In this document: piece by piece, positions 61,201 to 64,000 of the stretch | Layout of the letters: every line of letters starts with the position of its first letter | Numbering within the stretch: position 1 is the stretch's first letter | Source: Centropus unirufus | Lineage: Eukaryota; Chordata; Aves; Cuculiformes; Centropidae | Reading direction: 5' to 3' | Assembly (NCBI GenBank): GCA_013397695.1 | Contig: VYZI01000493.1 | Span: 253,917-317,916 of the forward strand | Length of the DNA: 64,000 nucleotides | Translations under genes and position numbers: made by a program | The notes under the pieces: generated by a model | What the model was told of the DNA's origin: nothing | Seen by the model: the letters and a program-made list of their open reading frames with translations, nothing else | Database searches by the model: none

Positions 61201-64000
61201 TTGCAATCTCGTTCTTCATTAGCATTAGGAATTGCAGAATTGTTTGTGACTTTCATACTTCCTTTTAGGAAGAAAGCTTTGAGGATGTAGATGTACGTTT
61301 TTCCTCTGATCTAAATTTGGCGTAGCTGTTAGGTATGTCTGCATGGCAGCTGTGACTTGTTCATCTGTCTGTGTACATTGCATTTGCCCAGCAGTTTCAC
61401 AATACGCTTTAATCTAATCTAACTGCTGCCTGCTGCTGAAAGAAGTGGTCCTTTTCCCTCCTCCCTGCTTCTTCACTTGTCTGACTCCTGAACACCCTGC
61501 CTGTCCTGTCCTGCTGATCCAAAGGAAAGAAGGGAGGGACTTAGCCCAGTGAAGGCAACAAGAAGGTCTGGCAGGGGAGCGGCGCAGGGCACTGCCCCTT
61601 TGGGCAAGTAGCCCACCCATCCGATTATTGCTAGCAGCTGTATCATTGCGAGTTGGGTTGACTTTTTCTAAACAAGAAAACATACCAAATGTCTCATTGG
61701 AACAGCTTTTTGGTTGGTTGTTTCCCTGTCTGAATTTTATAGTGGATTAATTTCATTTTCTGATAGTAGAATGTGAGCCTCTCTTGACGTGGTTATCATC
61801 TAGTGGCATCGCACCTCTAGTTGCTTTTTATAGGAGTTTGCCTACTTGCCATGAGAAGCAAACTATGCTTAGAGATTCTCAGAGCTTGCCTTTAAAAAAG
61901 ATTATTTGAGTACATTTTGCACTGCCAGCCTTTATACAGTTTGTTTGGGCCCAGTGTACACCCTTCCTTCCACAGGCTGTTGTGGAAACAACGGTGTGGT
62001 AAGATTGTGCTCAGGAACATATTCTGTAGCTTCAGGTACTTCTTCATTAGGAGGTTTGCCTTGTCCTACCTGAAATGAAAGCACAATTCCCCAAATGTGG
62101 AACTAAAATAATGTAATTGGGTTACTCCCTCTGTAAGCTTACCCTGAAAGCATTTAATACCTTGAATTGAGCTCAGGCTCAGCTTTATGCGAGGGGGATC
62201 TTGGAGTAGGATGTTTTCGTCAGAACAGTATTGGGTTGCTAAAGGCAGGTTACAGTTGCTGTTGTACATCCTGGCTCTTGTGTTTGGGCTGTTGAGGCTT
62301 AGCCAGAAACTCCCCTTGACCATATTTTCTATATAGGGAAGTAATATTTGTATCTCAAGTCTGTGTTAAAAACCTTCGGAAGGAGCTAGGGTTTAACCCA
62401 GAAAAAGAATTATGTTTTAGCAATGTATTTCTGTCTCCTTCAACTTTCTCCGTTCTATTTTGCCTTGGAAAAATGGGGAGAAGTTAGTATAGGAAAGAAA
62501 TTGAGTGGAGTATGGACATAGAGAGTAGCAAATCTTACTCTTTAATGCTTAAGAGAAGGTAGAAGTCATTAAACAACAAAGACTTTTGCAGGAAATGGAT
62601 TACAAATTGAAAAGTCCATCTTTAAAAAACAGAGCAAAAACATTACTTGTATTCCGCAAGTGGATATTAAATGCAGATGATTTTTGTATTTTGTCTGTCT
62701 GTTATTAATCCTTCAGCATATTTTCCATTTCTCATCTCTCCTAAATAAACTTTTCAATCCTAGCTACAGATGCTCAACCCAGAGTACTACATGTATGAGT
62801 TTTATTTTTAAAGTGAACCCAATCGGTTTCTCTGTGTACTTGCTCATTAAATTAAATAATGCTTTACTACTTGCTTCAGAAGAGAAGAGAGAAGACAGAA
62901 TAACCCTCACCCTCCATCAGTCACAGTTAAGGATATCCCTGGACCGTGTGTTGTATTCGGTGGCTAAAGAGCTTTGCCACTTTCCTTCAGGGCCTCTGTT
63001 CAGCTTTACTTAACAGCAGCTGCCATCACAGCCAATTTTTTTTAAGATCCATTTCAGTTCTTTCTTTTGATTGTATTTTAAATTTTTATTCTGAATTGGA
63101 AAGGTTGTCAGGCTTTTCATTTAGTGTAGTTTTTGTTTAAATGGCTGTTTCTTTAGGAATATTGTCTGCACCACTTAGCTCTCCAACTTGCTGCCCCAGT
63201 AATCTTTGGAAAAACTGATGTCAGGGTTGCTGGAATGAATGGTTCTGAAGCGTTGCCGTAGGGTCTGGCAGAGCAGCGGGTGTTGTAAGGCAGCAACGTG
63301 GTTCACTGGCTGTGGATGTTCTGCAGGCACTGGAGCACTGTGTGAAAAGAGAAGGTGCTGGGATGATCCCAGGAGACCTTTTCCATGCGGTCTCTCCTAT
63401 TCTCCTCTCTCCCCTCAAAATATGTGCACACTCGAGGAGCTTTGTATGTAGATGTCTCTTGTGAAATGCTTCACCTTGGATAAAGGCTTGGAGAATCGGA
63501 TACAAAACGGATACTTTAAAGGGTTTGGTGACAGTTCTTCTGTCATTGTAGAGAGAAACTATATATTCTAAGAAAAATCATATTGTTGTTGAGTGGAGCT
63601 TAATGGATGTTCTGAAATTCCATGGAAAACATCCCTGCAATAAGGAAAACAGTGTCTTATGCCAAGAAATGCACGTGTGTGTGTTAGGATATGGTTTGTG
63701 TTATTGTAGCTTCTCCCGAGATAATCTCTGAACGAGCTGATCGTTATTGCACAGTTGGATCTTGCTCTTAAAAGCATTTATTTAATCTTTGCAGGCTTGG
63801 TAAAGTGTGCTTATTTGAATGCTTTTAACTTCCATTTTCTTTCTCACACCGCCATTCTTCCAACAACGCTTCTCATCTACAATTTAAATGATAGGATTCC
63901 TTTTATGCGAGACAAAAGGTGTCAGTTGACAAATTACACGTGTCTTACTGACTTGATTGCAGTTGCGGTACTTCTTGTTCAGATTAATAGCTTATTTTTG
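58286..64000. other. Probable intron to window end, nothing recognised
   Basis: AT-rich sequence with short chance open frames. A locally GC-richer patch at 61430-61620 lacks CpG enrichment. The conserved ZNF148 translation start region (beginning MNIDDKLEGL in the known protein) is not found, so any coding exons of that gene lie beyond 64 kb. Confidence 0.5.

Noticed and set aside
1..64000. tRNA, rRNA, snoRNA, microRNA genes, CRISPR arrays, LTR retrovirus or DNA transposon ends
   Set aside because: I looked for cloverleaf/box motifs, regularly spaced direct repeats, and paired LTRs with primer-binding sites by eye and found nothing convincing; a covariance-model or LTR search was not possible here.

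Overview
This is a vertebrate, almost certainly avian, nuclear genome window. Coding sequence is cut into short exons with GT-AG introns. The dispersed repeats I can identify are mainly CR1 retroposons with the bird/reptile 3' end (TTCTATGAT tails), plus older CR1/L3 copies. A GC-rich CpG island with an assembly gap sits near 47-48.5 kb. Nothing bacterial, viral or CRISPR-like is visible.

Region 1 (1-23,510, + strand): the 3' two thirds of SNX4 (sorting nexin 4). Ten consecutive coding exons (926-21,622) join in frame and encode about 267 residues, matching residues ~184-450 of the roughly 450-residue vertebrate protein. This covers the end of the PX domain/linker and the entire BAR domain to the natural stop. 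The earlier exons lie upstream of the window. A 3' UTR follows, with AATAAA signals at 21,771, 22,488 and 23,480. The introns hold three CR1 copies (8.5, 13.6 and 15.2 kb), a duplicated 22-bp unit and otherwise unremarkable sequence.

Region 2 (23,510-46,900): intergenic. It contains an antisense protein-like but broken stretch just after SNX4 (23.6-24.2 kb), a purine-rich tract (25.7-25.9 kb), CR1 and ancient CR1/L3 copies (28.0, 28.6, 40.4-41.5 and perhaps 43.2 kb), one unusually long but unrecognised open frame (31.9-32.8 kb), and AT-rich homeodomain/POU-motif-rich patches near 36.1 and 37.7 kb that look like candidate conserved non-coding elements. No protein-coding gene could be supported here.

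Region 3 (46,910-48,560): a CpG island. It includes an 18-bp-unit minisatellite (47,171-47,600), a 452-base run of N (47,816-48,267), and a tetranucleotide repeat with GC boxes. From the known gene order in amniotes (OSBPL11 - SNX4 - ZNF148 in the same orientation), this is most likely the promoter and non-coding first exon of ZNF148 on the + strand. That is synteny inference: no ZNF148 coding exon is in the window.

Region 4 (48,560-64,000): no coding exon recognised. It is probably the long first intron(s) of the downstream gene. It carries a MIR-like SINE core at 58.2 kb and a stop-dense AT-rich block at 50.9-53.06 kb.
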